A DNA stretch of 12,924 bases, from NCBI GenBank assembly GCA_024653405.1, contig JANLGB010000019.1, forward strand, positions 1 through 12,924. The letters run 5' to 3'. Positions 1 to 8,039 of the stretch are shown here, one piece after another (the first letter of the stretch is position 1; each line of letters opens with the position of its first letter). A program made the translations under genes and the position numbers. The stretch is from Candidatus Saccharicenans sp. (lineage in GTDB: Bacteria > Acidobacteriota > Aminicenantia > Aminicenantales > Saccharicenantaceae). Under the pieces are notes generated by a model, which did not search any database, had not been told where the DNA came from, and saw only the letters and a program-made list of their open reading frames with translations.

Positions 1-63
<63 letters not shown>

Positions 64-203
64 TCTTCCTCATTAGTTTTTGCCAATTATCCCTTCTTTG
101 TTTATCTTGCCTCTCTTTTCTTATAACTTCTGTTCCTGCCTGGAAACCTCTCTTGTTTGCCGGGATGTGCCGGGAGGTCAGACAGAAGGGCCGGCTCCGG
201 CTC

Positions 204-226
204 TTGCCCTGAGGCAAAATCTTTTT
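204..226 (+). terminator. Possible intrinsic terminator downstream of the tRNA
   Basis: A five-pair stem (TTGCC 204-208 with GGCAA 213-217) with the loop CTGA is followed after four bases by five T (222-226). The stem is short, so this is a weak candidate. The 220-base gap 64-283 otherwise holds only this hairpin, a GC-rich small hairpin at 190-201, the promoter below and the pepP ribosome site; no gene is visible in it. Confidence 0.35.
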
Positions 227-253
227 GATCTAATTCTGGAATTCTGGTATAGA
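225..253 (+). promoter_or_regulatory. Sigma70-type promoter for the aminopeptidase gene
   Basis: TTGATC at 225-230 and TATAGA at 248-253 are separated by exactly 17 bases. The -35 matches the consensus at its first four positions and the -10 at five of six. The start of transcription would be near 260, giving a leader of about 24 bases that contains AGGAGG at 273-278. The -35 overlaps the T tract of the preceding candidate terminator. Confidence 0.5.
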
Positions 254-283
254 TGACTGTAAAAATGCCGACAGGAGGACATC

Positions 284-1669
284 ATGTTTAAGCCGGAAGT
301 TTATCAACAGAGAAGAAAGAAGCTCAAAAGCCTGGTCAAGACGGGGATTTGCTTGTTTCCGGGCAATATCAATAGCCCGATGAATTACCCGGCCAATGCC
401 TATCCCTTCAGGCAGGACAGCACTTTCCTCTATTTCTTCGGCCTTGATTCACCGGGGCTCACAGCCATTATCGATATTGACGAAGGGCGGGATATAATTT
501 TCGGGGACGATGTTACTCTGGAAGATATTATCTGGGTTGGACCGCAACCCAGAATGAAGGACCGGGCAGCAGCGGTCGGAGTCAGGCAGGTCCAGCCGTC
601 AGCCGCCCTGGCCGAATATCTGCAAAAGGCCAGGTCTCAAGGGCGCCAGGTTCATTTTCTTCCCCCTTACCGGGCGGAAACCAAGCTGCAGCTTTCTGCC
701 TGGCTGAATATAGCTCCAGCTGAACTCAAATCGGCGGCTTCCCTGGAACTCATCAGAGCGGTGGTGGCCCTCCGGTCGGTTAAAAGCCCGGAAGAGGTCA
801 AAGAAATTGAAAAAGCCCTGGCCGTAACCAGGGAAATGTACCTGGCGGCTATCCCGCGGGTCAGACCCGGGGTTAAAGAACAGGAAGTCCTGGCCTTCAT
901 GGAAATGGTCTTGAGGGCCAACGGCCTGTCTTTTGCTTTCCCGCCTATTGTCACCATCAACGGACAGATTTTTCATAAGACTTCCTATGGCGATACCCTG
1001 GCCCGGGGCCGGATGATGGTCATGGACACAGGAGCCGAATCAGCCCGGCATTACGCCTGCGATATAACCAGGACCATCCCGGTCGGGGGCCGCTTTAACC
1101 AGCGGCAGCGGGACATTTATTCTATTGTTCTTAAAAGCCAGGAAGAAGCCATTAAAGCCATTGCCCCCGGAATCAAGTATCGCGATATTCACCTTAAGGC
1201 GGCCAGGGTCATGGCCGAGGCTTTGAAGGACCTGGGGCTGATGAAGGGCGACCTGGATGAGGCCGTTAATCGTGGGGCCCACGCCCTATTTTTCCCGCAC
1301 GGCCTGGGTCACCTGCTGGGCCTGGATGTCCATGACATGGAAAACCTGGGTGAAAACCACGTGGGCTACGACCAGAGCCTCAAGCGGAGCGAACAATTTG
1401 GCCTGGGCTACCTGCGGCTGGCTCGGACCCTGGAACCGGGTTTTGTCCTGACAGTCGAACCGGGAATCTATTTTATTCCGCCCCTCATCGCCAGCTGGAA
1501 AAAAGAGAAAAAGCACCTTGATTTCATAAACTACGAGCGGGCTGAAAAGTACCTGGACTTTGGCGGAGTCAGGATTGAAGATGATGTCCTGGTAACAGAC
1601 AAGGGTGGACGGGTTCTGGGACCGGCCATTCCCAAGAAGATCAGGGACATAGAAAACTTTTTTTCCTGA
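284..1669 (+). CDS. pepP: Xaa-Pro aminopeptidase (M24B metallopeptidase)
   Basis: This cytosolic metallo-aminopeptidase removes the N-terminal residue from peptides whose second residue is proline. The 461-residue protein has an AMP_N-type N-terminal domain (about 1-150) and a pita-bread catalytic domain. All five expected metal ligands are visible: D248 (MDTGAE), D260 (CDITRT), H343 (second His of HGLGH), E392 (VEPGIYF) and E432 (GVRIEDD). Between the last two there is an insertion of about 17 residues relative to E. coli PepP, ending in DFGGVRIEDD, which recalls eukaryotic prolidase and a bacterial subgroup. An Xaa-Pro dipeptidase is therefore a possible alternative. ATG is preceded by AGGAGG (273-278) at a five-base spacing. 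The nusG-like gene follows 46 bases downstream with no obvious terminator between, so the two may be cotranscribed. Confidence 0.92.
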   Translation: MFKPEVYQQRRKKLKSLVKTGICLFPGNINSPMNYPANAYPFRQDSTFLYFFGLDSPGLTAIIDIDEGRDIIFGDDVTLEDIIWVGPQPRMKDRAAAVGVRQVQPSAALAEYLQKARSQGRQVHFLPPYRAETKLQLSAWLNIAPAELKSAASLELIRAVVALRSVKSPEEVKEIEKALAVTREMYLAAIPRVRPGVKEQEVLAFMEMVLRANGLSFAFPPIVTINGQIFHKTSYGDTLARGRMMVMDTGAESARHYACDITRTIPVGGRFNQRQRDIYSIVLKSQEEAIKAIAPGIKYRDIHLKAARVMAEALKDLGLMKGDLDEAVNRGAHALFFPHGLGHLLGLDVHDMENLGENHVGYDQSLKRSEQFGLGYLRLARTLEPGFVLTVEPGIYFIPPLIASWKKEKKHLDFINYERAEKYLDFGGVRIEDDVLVTDKGGRVLGPAIPKKIRDIENFFS

Positions 1670-1715
1670 ATATTTTTTAGCAAACATAAAAATACATAAG
1701 AACGGACGGGGAGAG

Positions 1716-2231
1716 ATGGTCAGGTGGTATGTAATCCAGACTAAGCCCAGGAAGGAAGGCCAGGTCGAAAACTTTTTCGGCCAGGCCGGGTTTACAGTTT
1801 ATAACCCAAAATACAGTAGGGATGGGGTTGTCCGGCCGTTTTTCCCGGGCTATCTTTTCCTGAGGTTCCGGTATCCCGAACAATACCGGAAGGTAATTTT
1901 TACCCGGGGGGTGAAGAAGGTGATAGGCAACGACCTGGGGCCGGTCCCGCTCGACCCGGAGATAATCAAAGGCCTGAAATCCAGAGAAATCAATGGCCTG
2001 ATTGAATTGATGAAATACGGACAGGAGCCCGAACCCGGGGACGAAATTGAGGTGATGGAAGGGCCTCTGCGAGGCTTGAGGGGATTATTCAGCCGCGAGC
2101 TGAGCGACCGGCAAAGGGTGATGATTCTGCTCAATTACGTTGCCTACCAGCCCTCGTTGATGATAGAAAAAAGCAAAATCAAGAAAGTCAATCCGACGAC
2201 CGGGTTGGGTAAAATCCGGAACCGTCTTTAG
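1716..2231 (+). CDS. NusG/RfaH-family transcription antitermination protein
   Basis: The 171-residue protein has the NGN domain fold signature (WYVIQTKPR at 4-12, FFPGYLFLRF at 42-51, a TRGVKKVIG segment near 63-71) and a C-terminal KOW domain (about 105-155, with EVMEGPLRGLRGLF). Proteins of this family bind the RNA polymerase clamp and alter pausing or termination. The gene is not beside secE or ribosomal protein genes, where housekeeping nusG normally lies, and the divergent sequence suggests a specialised paralog of the RfaH/LoaP/UpxY kind. ATG follows a GGGGAGAG site at a short spacing. It sits between pepP and the GlmS-like gene (29-base gap), so it may regulate that gene or act elsewhere. 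The family is clear; the target is unknown. Confidence 0.88.
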   Translation: MVRWYVIQTKPRKEGQVENFFGQAGFTVYNPKYSRDGVVRPFFPGYLFLRFRYPEQYRKVIFTRGVKKVIGNDLGPVPLDPEIIKGLKSREINGLIELMKYGQEPEPGDEIEVMEGPLRGLRGLFSRELSDRQRVMILLNYVAYQPSLMIEKSKIKKVNPTTGLGKIRNRL

Positions 2232-2260
2232 CTATGGAGTTTAGGGCTAAGGAGTGAAAT

Positions 2261-4075
2261 ATGTGCGGCATTTTTGGGATTATTTTCCAAGAAAGACGCC
2301 AGGACCTGGGACAGATTCTGCTGGCGGCCGGGAGGCGTTTGACATACCGCGGTTACGACTCGGTCGGTCTGGGCGTTTTTGATGGACTGCGAGCCGAGCT
2401 CAGAAAAGACGTGGGCAAGATAGAGGAGGTGGCGGCCAAGCTACGTTTTGAAGAAATGCAGGGCTACAAGGGAATTATCCAGCTCCGCTGGGCCACCTTC
2501 GGACAACCGCTGCCCCGAAATGCCCAACCCCATTTTGACTGTCAACAGCGATTAATCGGGGCTCACAATGGAAATATTGTTAACACCAGGGAATTGATTC
2601 AAGCCCTGACCGCCGCCGGTCACCGTTTCCGCGGTGAAAATGACGGCGAAGTCTGCGTTCACGCGGTGGAAGAAGCTTATAAAAATTCCCCAGACCTGGG
2701 CCGGGCCTTGGAAAAAGCCGACCGGATGCTCCAGGGGGACTATGCTTTTTGCGTCAGCGAGGTCGGCAGCCACCAGATGTATTGCGTTAAGAAATATTCT
2801 TCCCTCTACCTGGGTGTGGGAGAAGGCTTTATCTGCTGTTCTTCCGACCTGCCTTCCATCCTACCCTTAACCCGGAACATAGTTACCATTAAGGATGGAG
2901 AATACGTGGAGTTTTCGCCGACTTCCTACCGTGTCCGGAGCCTATCCAGTGGCCAGGAGGTAACTCGGGAACCATACCGCTGCACCCTGGATGTGGAACA
3001 GGCCCAGAAAGGGGAGTACCCACACTTCATGCTGAAAGAAATTTATGAACAGCCAGAAAAAACCCGGGCCCTTTTAGAATACCTGGGCCAGAAAGAAAAC
3101 CTTCAGGGCATCCTGGAAATGCTGGCCAAAGTCAACCGGGTTTTTCTTGTGGGCTCCGGTTCTTCTTATAACGCCTGCGTTCTCGGGGCCTTCTATCTCA
3201 ATGCCATCAGCCACCTGGAAGCGATTCCAGTGATTGCCGGGGCCTTCGGCGAATACTACAGAAATTTTGACCCGGAGCAGGAAGCTTTTATCCTGGTGTC
3301 CCAGAGCGGGGAGACCAAGGATGTCATTAACGTTTTGAACCTGCTCCAGAGCCGGAAGGCCAGTAACCTGGTGGCCATGGTCAATGTTCTCGGTTCATCC
3401 CTGCAACTGCGGGTTGAGCAATACCTGCCCCTGTTGACCGGGGTGGAAATCTCGGTCCCGGCCACCAAGACCTTTCTCAATCAGGTGTTGACTTTTCTGG
3501 TGCTGGCCTGCCTCCTGGCCACGGAAAAAGGGTTGCCGGTTCCGTTGGCCAAGGAGGACCTGGACCTCCTGCCACAGCTAATCGCAGAAACCCTGCACCA
3601 GACCCCGGGCCCGGTTAAAGAGCTGGCCCGGGTGCTCAAGGGGAAAAAATACCTTTATTATCTGGGCTACGGCCTTTCCTACGGGGCCTGCCTGGAGGGG
3701 GCCCTGAAGCTAAAGGAAGTTTCCTACATTCCCTGCGAAGCCATGTATTCTTCAGAATTCAAGCACGGACCACTGGCCATCATTTCTCCCGATGACTGGG
3801 TCCTGTTCATCAGCACGGCCGAGGACGCCAGGATGAGCATTTCCCATATGAATGAAGTCAGCTGTCGCTACGGGAAAATTGCCCTGATCGGGCCGGACGA
3901 ACCGTCCCTGAGGCTCAATTCCCATTTTTTGATTCCGCTGGTCTCTGATAATTTCTATCTCAGTCCCATTCTGAGCGTGGTGGTGGCCCAGCTGCTGGCC
4001 TATTACGTCAGTCAGGAATTGGGCTTGGACCCGGACCAGCCGCGAAACATCAGCAAGACTTTAACCGTCGATTGA
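2261..4075 (+). CDS. GlmS-type glutamine amidotransferase with SIS isomerase domains, divergent
   Basis: The architecture is that of glucosamine-6-phosphate synthase (glutamine plus fructose 6-phosphate to glucosamine 6-phosphate plus glutamate). An N-terminal Ntn glutaminase domain (about 1-235) begins MCGIFG with nucleophile C2, followed by two SIS domains (about 280-430 and 455-590; SQSGET at 347-352, GLSYGACLEGALKLKE at 471-486). Isomerase residues match GlmS: E480, H502 (FKHGP) and K599 in the C-terminal QPRNISKTLTVD. The glutaminase site retains R76, W77, N103, G104 and D128, but RWATHG is RWATFG (F80 for E. coli H77) and NAHPH is NAQPH (Q89 for H86). It is 604 residues long, close to usual GlmS. 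TAAGGAG (2248-2254) lies six bases before ATG. It may be the cell's GlmS, or a paralog acting on another sugar phosphate. Confidence 0.85.
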   Translation: MCGIFGIIFQERRQDLGQILLAAGRRLTYRGYDSVGLGVFDGLRAELRKDVGKIEEVAAKLRFEEMQGYKGIIQLRWATFGQPLPRNAQPHFDCQQRLIGAHNGNIVNTRELIQALTAAGHRFRGENDGEVCVHAVEEAYKNSPDLGRALEKADRMLQGDYAFCVSEVGSHQMYCVKKYSSLYLGVGEGFICCSSDLPSILPLTRNIVTIKDGEYVEFSPTSYRVRSLSSGQEVTREPYRCTLDVEQAQKGEYPHFMLKEIYEQPEKTRALLEYLGQKENLQGILEMLAKVNRVFLVGSGSSYNACVLGAFYLNAISHLEAIPVIAGAFGEYYRNFDPEQEAFILVSQSGETKDVINVLNLLQSRKASNLVAMVNVLGSSLQLRVEQYLPLLTGVEISVPATKTFLNQVLTFLVLACLLATEKGLPVPLAKEDLDLLPQLIAETLHQTPGPVKELARVLKGKKYLYYLGYGLSYGACLEGALKLKEVSYIPCEAMYSSEFKHGPLAIISPDDWVLFISTAEDARMSISHMNEVSCRYGKIALIGPDEPSLRLNSHFLIPLVSDNFYLSPILSVVVAQLLAYYVSQELGLDPDQPRNISKTLTVD

Positions 4076-4079
4076 AGCT

Positions 4080-5648
4080 TCAGCCTTTGACCGGGCCATA
4101 GCCACCGCCCCCGGGAGTTTCGATTCTCAGGATATCTCCAGCCTCCAGCTTGAGGTTAACCTTGGAAGCCAGAACTTTCCTCCGTCCTTTTCTGATCAGC
4201 AGATTAATTCCGGCCCGTCCCGGCTGCCCCCCCGCCAGCCCGTAAGGTTTCAATTTCCTCCGGTCCGAGATGATGGTCAGATTTACCGGTACCAGGAACT
4301 GGTATTCCCGGATGAGCCCATCACCTCCCCGCCGCCATCCCCGTCCGCCCGAGTTTTTCCGCAACGAGTAACGTCTGATTTTAAGGGGCAGGTAATTTTC
4401 CAAAGCTTCAATCGGGGTGTTTAGGGAGTTGGTCATGTGACAGTGGACCCCGCTCAGTCCGTGATGGGTAGCTGAGGCCCCCAGGCCACCGCCGATAGTC
4501 TCGTAATAAGCAAAGCTGGTTCTAGTCCTGGGATTAAAGCCGCCACAGGCAATATTGTTCATCGTTCCCTGGCTGGCGGCCGGAATCCGGTCGGGAATGG
4601 CCCGGGCCAGCGCTCCCAGCAGGACGTCGACGATTCTCTGAGATGTTTCCACGTTACCTCCGGCTAGGGCCGAGGGGAAGGTGGCGTTGACCACCGAGCC
4701 TTCCGGGGCGATGATGTGGACCGGTTTCATCAGGCCGGTGTTAAAAGGTATGTCTTCTTCCACCAGGCTACGGAAAACATAGAGGACCGCAGAATAGGTA
4801 ACAGCAAAATTGGCATTAACCGAACCTGACACCTGGGCGGCTGAACCGCTGAAATCAACCCAGGCTTCATCGTCTTTGATGGTTAGAGCCACTCTTATCT
4901 TGACCGGTCGGTTGTTGAACCCATCATCGTCCAGAAAGTCCTCAAACTCATAGTGCCCGTCGGGAATGGACTCGATAGTGGCCCGGAGAATTTTTTCGGT
5001 ATAATCCTGGACCTGGTCAGCGTACAGGGTCAATTTTTCTAGACCATAGCGGTTGAGCATTTCCCCCAGGCGCCTGGCTCCCCGGGAATTGGCCGCCACC
5101 TGGGCCAGAATATCTCCCCGCCTTTCTTCCGGAGTCCGGACGTTGGCCAGGAGCAGGCTGAGCACCTCTTCATTCAACCGGCCCCGCTGGTACAGCTTGA
5201 GCGGGGGGATGATGACCCCTTCCTGGAAAATTTCAGTGGCCAGGGGCATAGAACCGGGGGTGAGGCCGCCGACATCGGAATGATGGGCCCGGTTAGCCAC
5301 CAGGAAACAGAGATTATCACCAACGAAATAAGGCTGAATGCAGGTAATGTCGGGCAGGTGGGTACCCCCCCGGTAAGGGTCATTCAATATGACCACATCG
5401 CCGGGATGAAATTCCACCGCCTGCAGCGCCGACTGGACCGATAAGGGCATGGCCCCCAGGTGAACCGGGATATGGGAGCCCTGGGCAAAAGTTTCGCCCA
5501 GCCGGGTAAACAGGGCACAAGAAAAATCCCTTCTTTCTTTGATATTGGGAGACAGGGCCGTCCGCTGCAGCACCGCGGCCATTTCCTCAGTTATGGAAGT
5601 AAATAGATTCTTGAAAAGTTCCAGCTCGATCGGGTCAAACAGCTTCAT
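4080..5648 (-). CDS. hyuB: Hydantoinase/oxoprolinase subunit B (HyuB family)
   Basis: The 522-residue protein is full length for the HyuB family, the partner of HyuA in ATP-dependent ring opening of hydantoins or 5-oxoproline. Typical motifs are NDPYRGGTHLPD (89-100), RAHHSDVGG (120-128, with likely metal-binding His/Asp), TNSLNTPIEALE (406-417) and the glycine-rich end PGGGGYG (512-518). Its ATG overlaps the hyuA stop as ATGA (5648-5645), indicating translational coupling, with AGGA a few bases upstream. The gene ends four bases from the stop of the convergent GlmS-like gene. The related acetone carboxylase subunit is longer and normally comes with a third subunit, which is absent here. The exact substrate cannot be read from the sequence. 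Confidence 0.92.
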   Translation of the reverse strand: MKLFDPIELELFKNLFTSITEEMAAVLQRTALSPNIKERRDFSCALFTRLGETFAQGSHIPVHLGAMPLSVQSALQAVEFHPGDVVILNDPYRGGTHLPDITCIQPYFVGDNLCFLVANRAHHSDVGGLTPGSMPLATEIFQEGVIIPPLKLYQRGRLNEEVLSLLLANVRTPEERRGDILAQVAANSRGARRLGEMLNRYGLEKLTLYADQVQDYTEKILRATIESIPDGHYEFEDFLDDDGFNNRPVKIRVALTIKDDEAWVDFSGSAAQVSGSVNANFAVTYSAVLYVFRSLVEEDIPFNTGLMKPVHIIAPEGSVVNATFPSALAGGNVETSQRIVDVLLGALARAIPDRIPAASQGTMNNIACGGFNPRTRTSFAYYETIGGGLGASATHHGLSGVHCHMTNSLNTPIEALENYLPLKIRRYSLRKNSGGRGWRRGGDGLIREYQFLVPVNLTIISDRRKLKPYGLAGGQPGRAGINLLIRKGRRKVLASKVNLKLEAGDILRIETPGGGGYGPVKG

Positions 5649-7660
5649 TTGGTTCCTGTTTTCTCAATGATTAGATTTAAGTACTCATCGGTCTCGGCCA
5701 GGTAACCGGGGGGAACAAAGGTGGTGGATTCAGCATCAACGATCAGGCAGGGCCCGGGAATCCTGTTGCCGGCCAGCAACCGCGACCGGTCCAGCACGTC
5801 TACCTGGTATTTTTCCAGGCCATAGTACAGCCACTGTTTTTTTAGCCGGGCGGCCCGCGGTACCTCCGGGCTGCGGTCAAAAGTCTGGAGCTTGACCCTG
5901 GGGGCCCGGGCAATGGCTCTGATTCTCAGGTTGACTATTTCCACCGGCCGGTGCTGGTGATAGTAAGAAAACAGGCGACGGTGCTGGCGGTGAAATTCGT
6001 TAAGATAACTGAAATTGTGAAAAGCACCCGGGCGGTAGGGAATGCTCAGTTCGTGCGACTGCCCCAGGTACCTTAAATCCAACTGCCTTTCTACCAGGAC
6101 CTCAGCCGGGTCAAAACCATCTTCGGCCAGGTCTGCCAGGGCCTGTTCGGCCATCTGTTCAAAAGCTTTTTCCAGTTCAGCCGGGTCAGTTTTCTGGGCC
6201 AGCCGGATAAAAGACCTGGAATAATCTTTGACCGCATCGGCCAGCAATAGCCCCAGGGCCGACAGCACCCCGGCCAGGCGGGGAATAATCACCCGGGGAA
6301 TCTGGAGATGTTCGGCCATTTCCACCGCATGCAGTCCGCCGGCCCCACCGAAGGATACCAGGGTGAACTGGCGCGGGTCATAGCCCCTCTCCACCGAAAT
6401 CACCCTGATGGCTTTTTCCATGCTGGCGTTGGCAATATCGACCACCCCCAGGGCAGTTTCCACCAGGCTTCGGCCGATTTTTCTGGCGATTGACTCCAGG
6501 GCTTTCTGGCTTCTTTTCGGGTAGATTGTCATCTTACCACCCAGAAAGAATTCAGGGTCCAGTCGGCCCAGCAAGAGATTAGCGTCGGTCACAGCCGGAA
6601 TATCTCCCTGGCCATAACAGGCCGGCCCCGGATTGGCCCCTACACTCTGGGGACCCACCCGCAACAGTCCGCCCTGGTCCACGTAGACCACCGAACCGCC
6701 GCCAGCTCCCACCGAATGGACATCGACCATGGGCAAACGGACGGGGTAATCGCCCACCAGGTTTTCGGTAGATCTTTTTATCCGGCCGTCAATCAGGGAA
6801 ACATCGGTTGAGGTTCCACCCATGTCAAAACTGATAACCTTGCGGAAACCGGCCGCCCTGGCCAGGTGATAAGCTCCGACTACTCCACCGGTAGGGCCTG
6901 ATAGTATAGTCCTGATAGGTTCCATCCTGGCTCGGCCGGCCGAAATGTAGCCTTCGTTGGACTGCATGATTTTGAGCTCAGCCCCAGACAGGCTGGTCTC
7001 CAATTTTTCCAGGTAGCGATCCATAACGGGCAGGAGATAGGCATTGATGACCGTGGTAGAGGCCCGTTCAAATTCCCGGTGTTCGGGCAGCAGGCTGGAA
7101 GAGACCGATACCCTGAACCCGGCCTGCTGCAATCTGTCGGCCACCGCCAGCTCGTGAACCGGGTTGGCATAAGAATGCAGCAGGCAAACAGCCACTGCCT
7201 CCACCTTTTCCTTCTTCAGGTGGTCGATGATTCTATCTATTTCTTCCTTTCCCAAGGGCTTTTCCACCTGCCCGCTGGCCAGGATTCTCTCGCCCAGGCC
7301 AAAGCACAGCCGGGGTGGGAGGAGGTAACTCCTCTCTTCTCCCTTCAAGTTATAAAGATACTTCCTGGTCTGCCGGCCGATAAAAATAATGTCTTCAAAA
7401 CCTTTGGTGGTGATAAAAGCCAGACGGGCGCCCTTTTTTTCCAGCAGAGTATTGGTGCCGACCGTTGTCCCGTGAATGACGGTCGCTCGCTCCTTCGAGC
7501 AGAATTCAGCCAGACCATTCAGAATGGCCTCGGCTGGGTCAGCTGGGGTAGAAGGCAATTTCTTTACGGTCAGCTGGCCCCGGGAATGAATGACGAAATC
7601 GGTAAAGGTTCCGCCAGAATCCACTCCGATTCTCAGGCCTGTCTTTTCCGAGTCAGCCAA
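5645..7660 (-). CDS. hyuA: Hydantoinase/oxoprolinase subunit A (HyuA family, ATP-dependent)
   Basis: This is the ATP-using subunit of a HyuAB enzyme, with an actin/ASKHA-like fold. The N-terminal domain has GVDSGGTFTDFV (12-23) and HGTTVGTNTLLE (63-74). The main domain has SGPTGGVVGA (254-263), FDMGGTSTDVSL (278-289), GAGGGSVVYVD (318-328), VGPQSVGANPGPACYG (335-350) and SFGGAGGLHA (436-445). A C-terminal Hydant_A_C-like region follows (about 490-671). At 671 residues it is normal for HyuA. The start is TTG (7660-7658); AGGAG lies ten bases upstream (plus-strand CTCCT 7671-7675) and no nearer in-frame ATG or GTG is seen. A TTGACA box upstream suggests its own promoter. Candidate substrates are N-methylhydantoin, hydantoins or 5-oxoproline. 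Confidence 0.93.
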   Translation of the reverse strand: MADSEKTGLRIGVDSGGTFTDFVIHSRGQLTVKKLPSTPADPAEAILNGLAEFCSKERATVIHGTTVGTNTLLEKKGARLAFITTKGFEDIIFIGRQTRKYLYNLKGEERSYLLPPRLCFGLGERILASGQVEKPLGKEEIDRIIDHLKKEKVEAVAVCLLHSYANPVHELAVADRLQQAGFRVSVSSSLLPEHREFERASTTVINAYLLPVMDRYLEKLETSLSGAELKIMQSNEGYISAGRARMEPIRTILSGPTGGVVGAYHLARAAGFRKVISFDMGGTSTDVSLIDGRIKRSTENLVGDYPVRLPMVDVHSVGAGGGSVVYVDQGGLLRVGPQSVGANPGPACYGQGDIPAVTDANLLLGRLDPEFFLGGKMTIYPKRSQKALESIARKIGRSLVETALGVVDIANASMEKAIRVISVERGYDPRQFTLVSFGGAGGLHAVEMAEHLQIPRVIIPRLAGVLSALGLLLADAVKDYSRSFIRLAQKTDPAELEKAFEQMAEQALADLAEDGFDPAEVLVERQLDLRYLGQSHELSIPYRPGAFHNFSYLNEFHRQHRRLFSYYHQHRPVEIVNLRIRAIARAPRVKLQTFDRSPEVPRAARLKKQWLYYGLEKYQVDVLDRSRLLAGNRIPGPCLIVDAESTTFVPPGYLAETDEYLNLIIEKTGTK

Positions 7661-7707
7661 AATTTCGTCGCTCCTCTTCCTAGAAATTTAAGATAAATAA
7701 GTGAATA

Positions 7708-7737
7708 GATTTACAGGATAAGAGCGGAAAATGTCAA
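7708..7737 (-). promoter_or_regulatory. Probable promoter for hyuAB
   Basis: On the minus strand a perfect TTGACA (7737-7732) is followed 18 bases later by TAAATC, or 17 bases later by GTAAAT; both are weak -10 matches. It lies in the 85-base AT-rich gap between fmdB and hyuA, and would give a leader of about 40 bases containing the hyuA ribosome site. The -35 is convincing and the -10 is not. Confidence 0.4.
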
Positions 7738-7745
7738 GAAAAAGC

Positions 7746-7964
7746 TTACTTGCAGGTGGAACAACTATGGGAAGAGCAGGTCGAACAACCGCTGCCTCCG
7801 CTTTTAATCCTGCTGCCACCACCGCCGATGCCAAAGGCAGAAACCAGCCTCTTAACCCGGTCACTACGGCAGTTGGGGCAGGTAACCTTAAGCTCGCTAT
7901 TCAGATTAACCAGAATCTCGAATCTTTTCTGGCAATTCTGGCAAAGATATTCATATATGGGCAT
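7746..7964 (-). CDS. FmdB-family small zinc ribbon protein
   Basis: The 72-residue protein begins MPIYEYLC, the hallmark of FmdB-type putative regulatory proteins. Two CxxC pairs (C8/C11 and C29/C32) form the predicted zinc ribbon. They are followed by a glycine/serine-rich linker and a second cysteine set at the C-terminus (C60/C63 and C68/C71), common in this family. The family is named after a putative regulator in a formamidase/acetamidase cluster, but its biochemical role is poorly defined. ATG is preceded by GAGG (plus-strand 7972-7975) at a seven-base spacing. It lies between ridA and hyuA, with a TATAAT box just upstream, so it may be transcribed alone. Whether it regulates the neighbouring hydantoinase genes is conjecture. 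Confidence 0.9.
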   Translation of the reverse strand: MPIYEYLCQNCQKRFEILVNLNSELKVTCPNCRSDRVKRLVSAFGIGGGGSRIKSGGSGCSTCSSHSCSTCK

Positions 7965-7982
7965 CGTTCATCCTCAACTAAA

Positions 7983-7988
7983 ATTATA
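7983..7988 (-). promoter_or_regulatory. -10 element for fmdB
   Basis: A perfect TATAAT on the minus strand (7988-7983) lies 18 bases before the fmdB start codon. The best -35 at a 16-base spacing is TTAATT, a poor match. The predicted transcript start (about 7976) is directly before the GAGG ribosome site, giving a very short leader. Confidence 0.35.
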
Positions 7989-8001
7989 CTACAGAGCCGG
8001 C

Positions 8002-8036
8002 AAAAATTAAGCTGGCCGACCAAAATTACGGTGGCC
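8002..8036 (-). terminator. Possible terminator downstream of ridA
   Basis: Immediately after the ridA stop on the minus strand, GGCC-A-CC (8036-8030) can pair with GG-TC-GGCC (8021-8014) around an AT-rich loop, with a small internal mismatch. A run of five T follows at 8006-8002 after six to seven bases. The stem is imperfect. It fits an end of the pepD-ridA transcript before the separate fmdB promoter. Confidence 0.35.
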
Positions 8037-8039
8037 TGT

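Noticed and set aside
190..226. Adjacent hairpins as a riboswitch or attenuator before pepP
   Set aside because: The stems are short, match no riboswitch class known to me, and lie upstream of the predicted transcript start; a weak terminator is the simpler reading.
4080..7660. Acetone carboxylase (AcxABC) instead of HyuAB
   Set aside because: The B subunit is 522 residues, shorter than the acetone carboxylase counterpart, and no small gamma-subunit gene is next to it.
7079..7696. Plus-strand open frame of 205 codons
   Set aside because: It lies wholly antisense to the strongly supported hyuA gene (and its leader) and shows no domain motif; high G+C at third positions leaves the opposite strand open.
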